From NCBI GenBank assembly GCA_022605405.1, contig JABYQQ010000005.1, forward strand, positions 1,364,001 through 1,428,000: a DNA stretch of 64,000 bases, written 5' to 3'. The notes under the pieces are model-generated. The model ran no database searches. It was not told where the DNA came from and saw only the letters and a list, made by a program, of their open reading frames with translations. Each line of letters starts with the position of its first letter. Positions within the stretch are counted from its first letter, which is position 1. Positions 22,128 to 34,139 of this stretch are shown here, piece after piece. The stretch comes from Earliella scabrosa. Lineage: Eukaryota > Basidiomycota > Agaricomycetes > Polyporales > Polyporaceae. Both the position numbers and the translations under genes were made by a program.

Positions 22128-24180
22128 ATGCCTGGTCGTATTCAGAACAAGGTAAGCCCCTCCTAGCCCGCCTTGGACCGAGCACGATCTCATTCGCGTC
22201 ATCCGACCTCAGGCTGCCCTCATCACTGGTGCCGGATCGTGAGTGATCGCCTCCTATCCCGCTTTTGCACCTCTACATATTCAACGCTCGACCGCCATCA
22301 TCGCCATCCAGGGGCATTGGACTCGAGTCTTCGCTGCTCTTCGCCCAGGAGGGCGCCGACGTCCTGCTTGTCGACATCAACCTTGCCGCGGCCGAGAAAA
22401 CTCTCGCACTCGTCCAGCAGCGCTTCCCCAATGTCAAGGCCGCCGCAATTAAGGCAGATGTTGGCAAGGAGGCGGACGTAAAGGCGGCGGTAGACAAGGC
22501 TGTCGAACTCTTCGGCCGCCTCGATATCATGGTGCGTCCTCGCCTTGCGAGCCCTACCTCCAGATCTCCAAGCCTTCGCGCGCGCGATGCATGATGTTAT
22601 GCATTGCGCCGCATCCGTGCACTCGTGCATTCGGGCATGGACCTTGTCGGATCGGGTTACTTACAGCTTTCCGCTCCTCCCGCGCCTTGCGCGCATCATG
22701 CACGCTACCTCCTTCGGCAATGCGATCCTCGTCCCGGGCACTTCCATCACGCTTCCCAATCCTCCGCTGCGCGACGTGCAGTTCAACAACGCAGGTGCGA
22801 TTCTCCTCCAGCTTCCTCTCCGTCTCCATCTGCGTTCCCATCTCCGCGAGCCCGCACTGGGCCCGTACAAGGCCCTGTGGCGGATCGCCTCTCCCCGCTT
22901 CCCATGCCCTGCTCGCCATCCGCGCCGCCCATACTATATCCCGCATCGCGCACCCTACATCCCTCGCGCCCGCTGCTTTTTCGGCACGCAGTTAACTGAA
23001 GGCTTTTGCCCGAACAGGCATCATGCACCCCGAGGACGACAACGCGCTCAACACCGAGGAGCACATCTGGGACCTCACGATGCAAATCAACGTCAAGGGC
23101 GTCTGGTGGGGCTGCAAGTACGCGATCCTCGCCATGCGCAACAACCCGACCGACGAGGCGCGCGGCCTCCACACCGGCGGGAGCATCATCAACACCGCGA
23201 GCTTTGTCGCGCTCATGGGCGCTGCGACGCCCCAGCTTGCCTGTACGTGCCCAGAACATTTGACAAATGACAAGTGCCGCTGCTCACAGTCTGCCTTCAT
23301 GTATTCCCATGCATTGACTATCCGCTCCGCGTGGCGGGACGTGCTGTCCGCGATGGTGATCGCACCTGCCCCGCCTGTACTCTGCTCACGCCGCGCTTGA
23401 CGGCGATGGACGCGCAGACACGGCGTCGAAGGTATGCGCGTTCCCCCTTCCACGCCTAGTGCAGAGCGATCCCATACTCACCGCGAACCCGCTTCCAGGG
23501 TGCGGTTCTCGCGATGACCCGCGAGCTCGCCATGGTGCACGCCCGGGAGGGCATCCGCCTCAACTCCATCTGCCCGTACGTCCCGACACCTCGTCCCGCT
23601 CACCTGAAACCTCGCCGCTGACTTGCATCGCGACCGCGCCATGCCAACGCCCGCCCACTCCTTTAGTGGTCCCTTGAAGACGCGTCAGTACTCTCCTTCT
23701 CTTCTCCGTGTGCACCACCGCCGGTAGTCCGCTACAAAATCTCCGTCTCTTTTTTCCCGCCAATTTGGCTCACATCTCCGTTCGCTGACCCGCGGTTGCC
23801 ATGCTCTGCAGCGCTCCTCATGGACTTCCTCAACACCGAGGAGAAGCGCCAGCGCCGCATGGTGCACCTCCCCATGGGACGCTTCGGGGAGGCGATCGAG
23901 GTCGCGAAGGGCGCTCTGTTCTGTGCGTACCCGCTGTCCCTATATAGCCTTTGTTTTACTCGTGTGGACTGACCGCCGTTATCCCCGTCTCCAGTGGCCA
24001 GCGACGACAGCAGCTACATGACCGTAAGTGGATGACCCGATGACCCAATCTTGTATCCTTATTCACCACTGAAAATTATGATTGTAGGGCACCGACTTCA
24101 AGGTCGATGGCGGCCTCAGCTCATGCTACGTGACGCCGATCGGGGAGCCGGCTCTGCCCCCTCCCGCCAGCCTGGTCTGA
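22128..24180 (+). CDS. Classical short-chain dehydrogenase/reductase
   Basis: Eleven exons (22128-22151, 22213-22238, 22312-22531, 22782-22794, 23018-23242, 23418-23431, 23499-23575, 23667-23683, 23812-23922, 23995-24023, 24088-24180) encode 282 residues. The Rossmann motif TGAGSGIG lies at residues 13-20, and VDINLA ends beta-2 with an Asp that favours NAD(H). NNAG lies at 92-95. The catalytic set is Ser156, Tyr170 and Lys174 (YTASK). The C-terminal part ends GTDFKVDGGLSS as in SDR enzymes of the cyclohexanol/glucose dehydrogenase type. It is cytosolic with no targeting signal. The substrate is unknown; with the neighbouring P450s and flavin oxidase it could oxidise or reduce a shared intermediate (inference). 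Exons of 13, 14 and 17 nt sit inside the catalytic core and are supported by phase and conserved residues. Confidence 0.9.
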
Positions 24181-24479
24181 ATGAACCTGTGCACGATGCA
24201 ATGCTGCGAGATCTTAGGGGGATATCAAGGGATGTGCTCGCACATAGTGCTTGGATAATGTGTTGTACAGTAGATACCGGTACAGAATAGACAATCCCAA
24301 TGTATGCAAGAAACGTACACAACTGTCATTTCGTCCCGTCTCGTGAAGCAAGAGAGTACCTTTCCCAAACATGGGGCAAAATTCGCCGTTATCGGCGGCA
24401 GGGGATAGTAATGATCGAAAGTAAGAAGTCCTTCGTACTTCAGTATGCATTGAAGGGGGATCGAAGAGCGACGGGGTAT

Positions 24480-25329
24480 TCAATCCTTCTTCTTGTTCTT
24501 CTCCAAGGCCTTGATCCTGGCGATCTCCGCAGTGATGCTTGCATGGACGTCCTTCTGAAGGCTGGGAGAGTAACCGAGTTTGAAGAGGATCTCGAGGTGG
24601 ACGAAGAAGGGCGCCAGGACGAGAGCTGTGAAGACCGACGACAGTGATCAGCATACACAAACCTCGCGGAAAAGTTGCAATCCACTCGACGCACCGCCAA
24701 GCAGGTTGTCCAGGAGAGCAGGGGAGCGACCCTCGGCGAGGAAGTGGCCGGCGAACTGCATGACCCAGGAGGCGACGTGGAGGATGAACGCGGGCTTCAT
24801 CGAGTCGGGCCGGTGCGAGAAGGAGGCCGCGGTGAGCATGGTGAGCATCATCTGCGGGGTGTAGAGGAGCTGTCGCGAAACTCGTTAGCTCCCAAAGACT
24901 CGAGAGCAGAGCACGGATGCATGGATGCAGGGACGTACCGCCGCGGTGGGCTCAAGGACGTAGTAGTACAGCAGCGTGAATATGGCCCACAGCGCGGACC
25001 AGTTGAGGTCGAACGCGAGGTAGTCGTTGATCACTGCGTGCACCTCGGGGAAGAAGGAGGGGACGGGCAGGCGCGACGCGAGCACGAGGGCGGTCCTGTC
25101 GGCTTCCCAGGTCAGGATCTTCGTTGGAAAGGATGGGTACGACGCGGAGCTGACCAGAGGATGGTGGGCACGAAGATCATGTGGATCGCGACATTGACGG
25201 GGTGGTCATGGTAGGCACCGTAGAAGGTGAGCTACCCCGCATTCCAAGTGTAAGCGGTCGTGATTGCTGCAGCAGAGGGGGCTGAAGACATACCTGATGC
25301 CTGACGTTGAGCAATCCGGACGAGGCCAT
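24480..25329 (-). CDS. mpo1: Mpo1-like 2-hydroxy fatty acid dioxygenase (DUF962)
   Basis: Five exons (25294-25329, 25155-25231, 24939-25095, 24695-24869, 24480-24625) encode 196 residues, close to yeast Mpo1 (YGL010w, 174 residues). Conserved features: LLNVRHQLTFYGAYHDHPVN with the His-rich metal site continuing to IHMIFVPTILW; then membrane segments; HVASWVMQFAGHFLAEGRSPALLDN; and ALVLAPFFVHLEILFKLGY. Mpo1 is an ER membrane Fe(II) enzyme that converts 2-hydroxy-palmitate to pentadecanal-level products in phytosphingosine catabolism. The Lys-rich C-terminus (KNKKKD) is compatible with ER retention. It is divergent from sec22, another ER membrane gene, over 380 bp. Confidence 0.92.
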
Positions 25330-25709
25330 TGGGGGCGTGTGCAGCCTGCGCTGTGGGGGCGTGCGGGGTAAGTGATAGGAGGCGGGGAACGAGGGCAAGA
25401 CTGGGCAAGATGGGCAGGGTCGGACGGCGATGACGACGAGCTCAGCCGGACTATAAACACAAGCTTCGCGTCCTGTGCGGGGATCTGCTCTCGCCCCCAT
25501 TGGCGGCTGGCCAGACCTGGGCTCCCGGATCAGGCGGGCCGAGTGACGGTTCATGGGTTAGGGCTTACGCACGTGAATGACACCACGTATCCCAGCACAG
25601 GCGCCCAAGTCCGCTACCTGGCACAACTTGGGAACAACTCTCCAACTCCAGACGGCCATACTTGACTGCACTCCTCGTCCTCGACCACCACATCCACTCG
25701 CTACTCATT
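25330..25709. promoter_or_regulatory. Divergent promoter, mpo1 / sec22
   Basis: 380 bp separate the two start codons. CTATAAAC near 25451 on the plus strand is the only TATA-like motif noticed. Both products are ER membrane proteins. Confidence 0.45.
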
Positions 25710-26616
25710 ATGGTGAAGTCAACCTTGATTGTGCGGGCCTCAGACGCGCTCCCCCTGGCGGCCAGCGTGGACGACGAACAGGTCTGGTTTCCTCGGTTCC
25801 CTTCACGCTATGACATACTGAGAGCAAGCAGACAGAACAAGCCTTGTCGGAGCACAAGCAGCAGGCAAAGCTCATCTTCCGCAGGATAGGCCCGAACTCG
25901 GAGCCGCGCTGCTCAATCGAAAGCGGACAGTACACCCTGCAGTGCGTGCATCCGCTCAGCGTCCATGTGCGCTCACGCTCACAGCCGGCTCCAATGCAGC
26001 TATTACATCGCGGACAACGTCATCTACCTTGTCATTGCGGACAAGTCCTACCCCCGCAAGCTGGCGTTCTCGTACCTCGACGAGCTTCACAAAGAGTTCC
26101 AAACATCATATGGCGCAAAGGTGGACACCGTACGGAAACCCTACGCGTTTGTCGGCTTCGGTGAGTAATACCCTCCGCCATACGCTAGCGTCCTTTCCGA
26201 CTCAGCGCTCTGCGCCCGCGCCCCTCGCACAGACACCTTTATGTCAAAGACCACGCGGCTCTACCAAGACACGCGTACCGCAAGCGCGGCCGGCAGCTCA
26301 CACCTGGACAAGCTAAACGATGAGCTGCAGGACGTGACCCGAATCATGACAAAGAACATGGAGGAGCTTCTGTGGAGAGGCGATTCGCTTGACCGTACGT
26401 GCTGCTCGTCAAACACGTTCTTGTGGATTCCGGCTTACGAGCCACTTCGCCTATCCTCTAGGCATGTCGCACCTTTCGACTTCGCTACGGTCAGAGTCGG
26501 AGAAGTACCGTCGTGCGGCGAGGAATATCAACATCCAAGCGATGATTCGGCAGTACGCACCCATTGGAGCCATTGTCTTGATCCTCATTATCTTCATCTA
26601 CTGGCGATTCTCATGA
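25710..26616 (+). CDS. sec22: R-SNARE Sec22, ER-Golgi vesicle fusion
   Basis: Five exons (25710-25781, 25832-25941, 26000-26160, 26233-26394, 26462-26616) encode 219 residues, the usual size for Sec22 (yeast 214). Residues 1 to about 120 are a longin domain (MVKSTLIVRASDALPLAAS, HYYIADNVIYLVIADKSYPR, AFSYLDELHKEF). Residues about 130-190 are the SNARE coiled coil (LDKLNDELQDVTRIMTKNME) with the central Arg in LWRGDSLDRMS. A C-terminal anchor (PIGAIVLILIIFIYWRFS) follows. Sec22 pairs with Sed5/Bos1/Bet1 or Ufe1 in transport between ER and Golgi. All splice junctions are in phase. Confidence 0.97.
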
Positions 26617-27153
26617 GGAGCGTCTTCCCCGTCGACCGGACTCGGTGTACATTGTATTTACGACGTTTAATGTGTCCCATGCCCTATCCTTTCTCCCTCT
26701 CTGCCCCCTGTTCTTTGCGCTAGCACTTTGCGTGCGTGAAGCTTGTCATGCATGTAAGACGGCGAAGCAAAAGGTATAGGGCGCCCCGCAGGCCGGAAAG
26801 TATGCGCCGCCGGCGTACACGACGTCGCTTAAATGGCCCACTGGATCTTGCCGCCGACCACGATGCAGGCACCTGCACGCACACTCGGGTTCTCGGGCCA
26901 TGGGGTATATATACACAGATCATCGTGCATCTCTGCGATAACGCGGCGAACCCAGCCTCAACCTGCTTTCTGCAGGTCTTCATACTCCCGGACGATCCAG
27001 GCTTGTCCTCCGTCCCACCAAAACAGGCCTCGCGAACGCAACGAAGACCTCGCTCATCGACCTGAGCGCAACCAGTTTGCACCTCCATCCCTCGGTGCCG
27101 CCATCAGACTATCAGATTAGACTGCGAACGATCTCGAGGAGCTCACGCCGGAA
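26617..27153. other. Spacer between sec22 and the proline-rich gene
   Basis: 537 bp with no coding model. GGGGTATATATACACAG near 26900-26916 on the plus strand could be a TATA box, about 245 bp before the next ATG. Confidence 0.5.
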
Positions 27154-29508
27154 ATGAATCCGTACGTCTCTGGAGCACCCGTGTCCCCCATGATGTCGCA
27201 CGCGGCGGTCGCGTCGGGTCCGTACCCCCAGACTACACCCCAGCAAGCCGCGTCCATCCAGCCTGGCTCGATCACGTATACGACGACGGTGGGGGCGGAC
27301 GGGCAGGTTGTGTACCATCCATTCAAGTGCGTCCATCCTTTTTTCAATCGTCGCATCGCTCGTATTGATCGTCTTGTTCACCGTCGCCCAGAGCCGTAGC
27401 GGCAAGGTACGTTCCATGTTAGGTTGCAGCGGAATGCGCGTTGGGCTCATGCTTCGTCCGCTTGTCCGCTAGCTACCAAACACCCACCGGTGTCGTGAAC
27501 GGGATTCAGTGGATCCCAGCCGAGGCTACCTCTGTGCTCCCCGCGAACGCTACCCCCGCCGATTCTGTAAGAGATGTCCTCGTTACCGCCGTTGGGCGCC
27601 CCTCTGAACGCCCGGAACCATATAGAACTTCGCGTCCTCCTTCGGACGTAGAACGGACTCTGATCGATGGTGCGTATATGCTCGATTCACTTGCTTGTAC
27701 GGTCTCTTATGCATTTCTGCAACACAGGCGGGACGAAGAATACAGGCGCCGCAAGGACGACGCCTCTCGGGGCTCCAACCGCTACGACCGGGATCGCTAC
27801 GAAGATGACGAGTACTACCAACGTCAACGTGAGCGCGAAGAACGAGAACGCGAAGACAGGGAGTATCGCCGTCCTCGCGATGAACGCGACCGGGATCGGG
27901 AGCGCAGGACGAGCGGATACGGCCGCATCCCCGGCGAGTACGACAAGTATGCCACTGCGGATCTCGAGCGCCGGATGGCGGATCTCGACCTCGAGCGACG
28001 CGAGAGGGACCGCGAGCGTGAGCTACGGGAGAGGGAACGGGAGCGTGAGCGGGACCGCGAATACGACAGAGATCGTGCGCGCCCTCGCAGGGGCTCGGTC
28101 TACGGCGGCGAGCGGCCCTCGAGTACCTACCAGACCGCGCCGGGTGGCAATTACCCCTCGACGTACAGCACCACTAGCACTAGTGGGACCTACACTGCCG
28201 CTCCCGGAGGCAACTATCCACCACCCTCCCCTCGTCCGGTCTCACCATACCGTAATCCTGCGGCACCTCCCCGTCCCGCCTCCCCTTACCATGCGGCACC
28301 GATTGCTCCACGCCCAGTCTCTCCGTACCAAGTTGGTGCTGTCCCGCGCGCAGCTTCTCCCTTCCAGGCTGCTGCGATGCAGCGCGCCGCCTCTCCTTAC
28401 GGTGGTGGTGGAATCCAGCGCGCCGCCTCTCCTTACGGTGGTGGTGGAATCCAGCGTGCAGCCTCTCCCTACGGGGCCGGTGCGATTCCCCGTGCTGCGT
28501 CGCCCTACGGCGGTCCTCGCGCTGCATCTCCCTACCACGGTGCGCTTCCCCCTCGTGCTGCCTCCCCCTATCACGGCGCATCAGCTGCAAGCAGCATCTA
28601 TCCAGCCGGGCATGTCCTTGAAGGTCAGCCCGTCCGATCGACGTCAAGCCCATACGCCCCGCCCGTCAACCTGTACGCCAACCCGAACGCGCCCGTCGGG
28701 GGCTACGGTGCTCAGGCTCCTTACGGGACGGCCTACGCCGGCTCGGGCATCTCCTCGCACGCGTCCCCTCGCATCGGAGCGGCCCCACTGGACCCCGCCA
28801 TCACTCAGCCGCAGGCAATGCTCACCGTCCCGGAGGGCTTCAACCGCCCGCCGAACCGCGCGCAGCCCTACACGCAGTTCGAGATGATCAAGGTCAGCGA
28901 CCTGGACGAGCTCCTGGAGGGCATGCCGCGCATGCCTGCCGTGCTCATGCCGCACGACGTGTACCACGAAGACTGGATCCGGCTCATGACCGTGAGTCAC
29001 CTCTGTGCCACGGTCCCTCGTAGCTTAGATGCTAATCACATCCAACATTGCGTTACAGGATCTCAGCATGGCCTGGGCGGGAACGATGCCCGTGCCGCAG
29101 TACTCGACCGACGGCCGGCCGCCGAAGCGGTCGACGCTGACGGCGGACATGATCGACCTCTGGAACGCGTCCTTCTTCCTCCCGCGCGGGGTCGAGATGA
29201 TCCTCTACAAGGGCCGCGAGCGGCGCTCGGGGAGGTACGCGGGCACGGTCGACATGCATCTGCCCGGGTTCGACCGCGTGGACGTGTCGTCGCCGAGCGA
29301 GTCGGACGACTCCGAGGACGAGTACGACGACCGCGATCGGTACCGCTACGGGGGCGCGTACGGGCGGTCGGACGGGGACGCTCGCGCCCGCCGGGAGCGA
29401 AAGCAGGAGAGGAAGAAGCGCAAGATGGAGAAGAAGATCAGGAAGAGGACGAAGGAGTTGGAGAGGTCGTATGCAATTTACTTGCAGTGCGTCCCGCCCA
29501 CCGAGTGA
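27154..29508 (+). CDS. Proline-rich orphan with ASPY repeats and a conserved C-terminal domain
   Basis: Six exons (27154-27326, 27392-27406, 27473-27566, 27626-27669, 27728-28991, 29059-29508) encode 679 residues. Seen: a Pro/Ala/Thr N-terminus; a short ordered segment (YQTPTGVVNGIQWIPAEA); a long Arg/Asp/Glu-rich charged helix (about residues 110-235); a low-complexity region of RAASPYGG-type repeats (about 275-420); then an ordered domain (FEMIKVSDLDELLEGMPRMP, PHDVYHEDWIRLM, LTADMIDLWNASFFLPRGVE); and a very basic Lys/Arg tail. I do not recognise a named family. The ordered C-terminus looks like the conserved part. One frame stays open from 27441 to 29732, so the two small introns at 27567-27625 and 27670-27727 are a judgement based on good splice signals and more protein-like sequence. 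Confidence 0.75.
28381..28452 (+). repeat. 36-bp tandem repeat coding for RAASPYGGGGIQ
   Basis: Two exact copies of a 36-bp unit start at 28381 and 28417 inside the proline-rich gene. More diverged ASPY units flank them on both sides. Confidence 0.85.
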
Positions 29509-29795
29509 GTGCCCAGAACGAGGAGCGTGTCTGGATGGAGAGGCTACTTGGAAAAGAAGAAGAAAGTCACCACCATGTATGTCTATCGCTAGATTCATCT
29601 CTATGTTTCTTGTTTGTACCCTTTCCTCTATGTGACGCATGTATCACCGAGGCGCATATGTATCGTTCGCATATGGACAGTCGTCAGGATAGGATCCGTA
29701 CTAGCCATGTTCGTGTTCTGGTGCTGTACTGATACACATAAATAGCAAACAATTATACGTACTACATAGATCCATGTCCTCATCGAAAGCAAAGC

Positions 29796-32700
29796 TCACC
29801 AGCGTCCGCCGCGACCACGTCCACGGTTGTTATAACCCCCACGCGCGTTACCATAACCTTGTCCACCTCCAACATCACCTCCCCCATATCCGCCGTAAGC
29901 GTTCTGACCGTAGCTGTTGGCTGGAGGTGCCCCGTAGCCGCCATAGCCGTAGTTGCCACCTGCATTGTAGCCTCCCTGGTTGTACCCGCCACCAGAATTG
30001 TTGTACCCACCGCCGCCGCCGTTGTAGCCGCCGCCTTGGTAGTTGTTGTAACCACCGCGACCTCCACCACCTCCACCACCTCCATAACCGCCGTACCCGC
30101 CCTGACCCCCTCGACCGCCTCCGCCGCCCGCGGGCGCACCATACCCTCCGCCTTGGTTACCATAACCCCCATACGATTGAGGCCCGTTAGCGCCACCTCC
30201 GCCGCCGCCATAGCCACCCCGAGGGCCCCCGCCGCGCCCCCGCTGAGGCGCAGTGAAGTCGTTGTACTGGGTTGGAGCGTTGTATGACTGCGACTGGAAA
30301 CCGCCGCCCCGACCCCGCTGGGACTGGTACGACTGGTAGGATTGGTAGGCCTGGTAGTTCCCGTTGTTGTAGGAGGACTGCTGTTGGTACTGCGAATGCG
30401 AGGGTCCGTTCCCGTTCTGCCAGTCGTTGCCGTTGCCGTTGCGGAAGTCGCGATCGCCACGACCACCACGACCGCCCCTCCCACCGCGGTCGAAGTGTCC
30501 ACCTCGGCCGCGGCCGTGACCGCCTCGTCTGGCCGCCTCCAGATCAGAGGCGTTCAGAACGGGTGCAGGGCGGCGGACACCAGGGAGGAGCACAGAGCGA
30601 TGTGGAGTCAGCTGCTTTGGGAACAGGTAGAATGCGGAAAGCGAGCGATCGTTCTTGATGTCCGGTAGATCTTGGCTGGCCAAGGGCGTGAAGTAGGTCG
30701 AGTCCGGTATGCAGTCCGGATTGGGCAGCAGTGAGCCGCTGATGCCCTTGCTGTGCTTGGGGTTGATCTGGAGGGGCTATGGAATCGGTCAGTACCAGGA
30801 ACAAGATAGAAGTGCGAAGATGCAGACCTCGTCCTTCTTCCGCTTGCCATACAAGGCTTCCAGGGTAGGATACAACGCGTGAGCCTCGAAGACGAACAGC
30901 ACGTTGTTGCCCCATCTATTCCGTCGCTTCTCGTCATCAGAAAGGCTCCCGTATCGTGGGCCCATCGCGTCAAGGAGCCGTTTCTCGTCGATGAAGGGAA
31001 GCAATGCGACGCCCTGCCACGCCATGCGTTTGCCGTTCATATCAATTTGGAACGTGGAAGGATAGAAGTCGATGATCGGTGATGACTCCTCAGTCATGAG
31101 TTCATGGAACGTTTCGGGAATGTGTTGCCGACTGGAGGCAGTCAGAGGTCATCAGGGCTACTGTCACCATATGAGGAAAGGAAAGCGCACCTCGCTGCCG
31201 GGAACACGCCCATGAGCTGTTCGAACGGTTTGAACGGTTGTCCCAGCGTGAAGTTGATGTCCATCTTGTCCAAGTCCTCGAAATCGGCCGCGAAGGGGGC
31301 AAAATGGAAAGGATAGTACCACTGCCACGAGGGAGTCTAGTCACGTAATTAATGTCAGCCACACTCGGAAGCCAACACGCGTAAAACGTACTCCTTGGTA
31401 GTAGTACTGTAGTACCCAGGCCATACCCTCAACGTAGGACTTCGTGATCCTGATGAGATGCGGATGAGCGATGTGCCGCCTCTTACAACATGACGGAGCT
31501 AACTCACTGCTTCCGGAACGAAGCATCACTATGCTCTACACCGAACTTCTGTCGGTAGTACCGTTCCCTATATCCTGGTTCCCATAGCCTAGGTTCAGGA
31601 CAGTCAACGACCCTTCACAGCACGTTATCAAGAAACCCGCGCACTTCACCGTATCTTCTTGTTCCACCGTGCCATCAGGATTCACCTTCAAGGCGTACGA
31701 TGTGTCCGCCTCCGCCTCCGCGGGTGCCTCTTCCTCATCCGAGGGGCCAATCTCTTCGGCTACATCTGCCTCTGCCTCCTCTGCCTCGACCTCCTCGAGA
31801 CGGCGCTTCACGCCACGAGGTTCCGATACGTCGGTCATGAAGGAGTCCTCGGCCTCCGCAGGGATCTCCTCCCCGTCGATGTCGTCATGCTGATCGCCGT
31901 TCTCGGCGGGGAGGGTGTCGACAGGCATGGGTGTTTCAGACATCGTACTCGAAGTCACAGAAGAGAGGCCACCGAGGCCAGGGATCTCGACATCGTCGGC
32001 ACTCGTGACGGTCGTTGTCGCACTCGTAGTACTCGGGGAAGCAGCAAGTGGGACAGCGCTCGCGGCAGTGGTAGATGATGTCGTGGATGATCGAGAGGCC
32101 TTCACGGGCACGAGGGAAGCCATCTCGGCCTTCAGCATCTCAGCGGCACTCATGTTGGCTAAACGAATCTTGTGTCTGTTCGCGACGATATCTCGGTTCG
32201 AGCCCGCCAACGCTTGCGCGGCGGCGGGTGCAAAGGAAGCGGTCTCTGCAGTTTTGGGACCGCCCAAGCCAATGCTGTCCGCTTTGGCAGCGAAGTCGGG
32301 GCGAGATGGGAGGGGTGCAGGTGCAGCGGGTGCAGCGGTAAGGTTCAGGGAAGCAGCGGGTCCAGCAGAGGCTCCATTAGAGCCTAATTCTTTCTCGATC
32401 TTGCGACGCTTAGCATTCTGCTCTTGGCGCTCCTCGGCTAGACATGAACTTCATTCAACGCGATGCGATGCACTACGAGGGTGGATACTCACCTTCACGC
32501 CTGCGCCGGAATATCTCATCCTCACGCCTAGCAAGTCCCTCAAGAATGATTTGGGCTCTCGACAACTCTAACTGGCCGTGGTTGGTAATGTAGCCACCCA
32601 TGCGCGGTAGCTCATTCCGCCAGATTTTCAGCAGAGTATCAATAGCACCTTCTCGAATCTCAAGAGACGGGAGATGAGGCAGGAAGTCGTTTCCAACAAA

Positions 32701-34139
32701 GAAGATGAGGAGGACCCAATCATCTATGGCCTGTTCGAAATTGAACGGGAACGGAACCTGTGGTACGTTAAGCTCTGCTTCGAGATACTCGCGCAGAATG
32801 GCAACATCGAGGAAAATGAATGGTTTCTTCTCTGGAGGAGGCTTTTTAATCTCTGCTTTTGTCCCGGTACATTGCGCGGCGTAATGTCCTTCTTGGCCAC
32901 ATATGCGGCAAGCAGTGCGACTGCCCTCTTGATGGAAGACATCTTCACGTAGCACTCGGAAGTGCGGCTCGTGAGTGGCGAGTGACAGCATGATGAGATC
33001 AGCGTCCTGAAAGACGTTATAGTTCTGCGTACGCCTGAGGGTTGCGAGTACGCACCAATCCATAGATGACATGGTGGGTGTTCGGGTCGTGCCCATCATT
33101 GCTGCGTTGACGTCGAATGAAGTCCATAATCTTGTGCTCACCCTCGCCAGGAACGCTTGCGTCTGAGATAATAACCTGGAGCTGCACATGGGGACGATGA
33201 GAATAACGACCGAGTACCAGTGATAGGAGACATTACATCTTTCCATCCGGGGTCCTGATTCATCTTCAAGACGACCCAATAACGGAGCGATGCCGCGAGT
33301 AGGTCCATGAACGGCGTTCCCGGAGTGATGGCATTACTGTCCCAGGCTTTCTTGTTCCTCTCTTCCTCGCTCAGGGTCTTGCCCATGGCTAGGGATCGAA
33401 GGTTGGTAGGAGCTGGACATTGGAATGGCGAGGACGCACCTTCCCACAACGCGATGGACTCCTTGCGAGCCTCCTCTTTCTCCTTTGCCTCTTGAGCCGA
33501 CCGGAAGCGACGAGAACGCTGCTGGTTCATTTTGGCTCGTGGGGCGACGCCATCTAGAGTAGAGGGTATCAGCGGATACGGAGTATTACCAACATGGGTA
33601 CTCACCTATTGCCATGAAAAGCAACCGGCGAGGTCGTACCATGTTCACGACCCGCTCGGTATACTTGAAGATCTCTATCATCATCTCCTCCTCGGTCTCT
33701 GGAGCCGGCTAAGCCACATAGTCAGCATCTCGTATCATTTTTGCGGATCCGAGTGGTACCATACCTTGCCTTCGGGATGGGTACACGGGTGGACCTGAGT
33801 TACATTGAGCGAGGTTGAATGTCAAAGGGAGCATGCTACTCACAATTCCATTCATGTCCAGGTAGAGATTGTCGAACTCGACACCATTGGGGTTCGGATC
33901 GGCCATGTTGACCGGCACTGCAACTTCATTGCCGGCGGCATCAGGTATCTTCGTCTCCTCCGCCTCAATAACTGGCAGAACTGCACGAAAGGCGTTATGA
34001 TCGGGGGAGTAGGTCAATTCAGAGTATACGCACCGATTTTAGGGTACTTTTTACTAAGCCAGCGAAAGAGAGCGGGAACACCCTAACGAACTGCTGTCAG
34101 AGTCATGACCACGCACAAGTTATGGCATGTACTCACCAT
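29796..34139 (-). CDS. rat1: 5'-3' exoribonuclease Rat1/Xrn2
   Basis: Fifteen exons (34137-34139, 34034-34082, 33844-33980, 33765-33794, 33606-33708, 33440-33553, 33237-33388, 33056-33181, 32493-33006, 31645-32437, 31508-31588, 31392-31449, 31191-31336, 30828-31131, 29796-30776) encode 1,196 residues. The start is [17 protein letters not shown], and the catalytic core includes [36 protein letters not shown] and [24 protein letters not shown] zinc knuckle lies at about residues 271-284 ([14 protein letters not shown]), the Rat1-type insertion. The disordered linker is acidic. The last 230 residues are RGG- and GYGG-rich, suited to RNA binding. Rat1/Xrn2 is the nuclear enzyme that degrades 5'-monophosphate RNA, drives torpedo termination and matures rRNA. 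Exon 1 contains only the ATG codon. It is divergent from eIF2B delta over 322 bp. Confidence 0.96.

Noticed and set aside
27441..29732. Unspliced 763-codon frame in the proline-rich gene
   Set aside because: It reads through good introns at 27567 and 27670, 28992-29058 and past the natural stop at 29508 in another frame, losing the conserved C-terminal domain.
29780..30502. 240-codon minus-strand frame rich in Thr/Ala/Val
   Set aside because: Frame-shifted shadow of the Gly-rich end of rat1.
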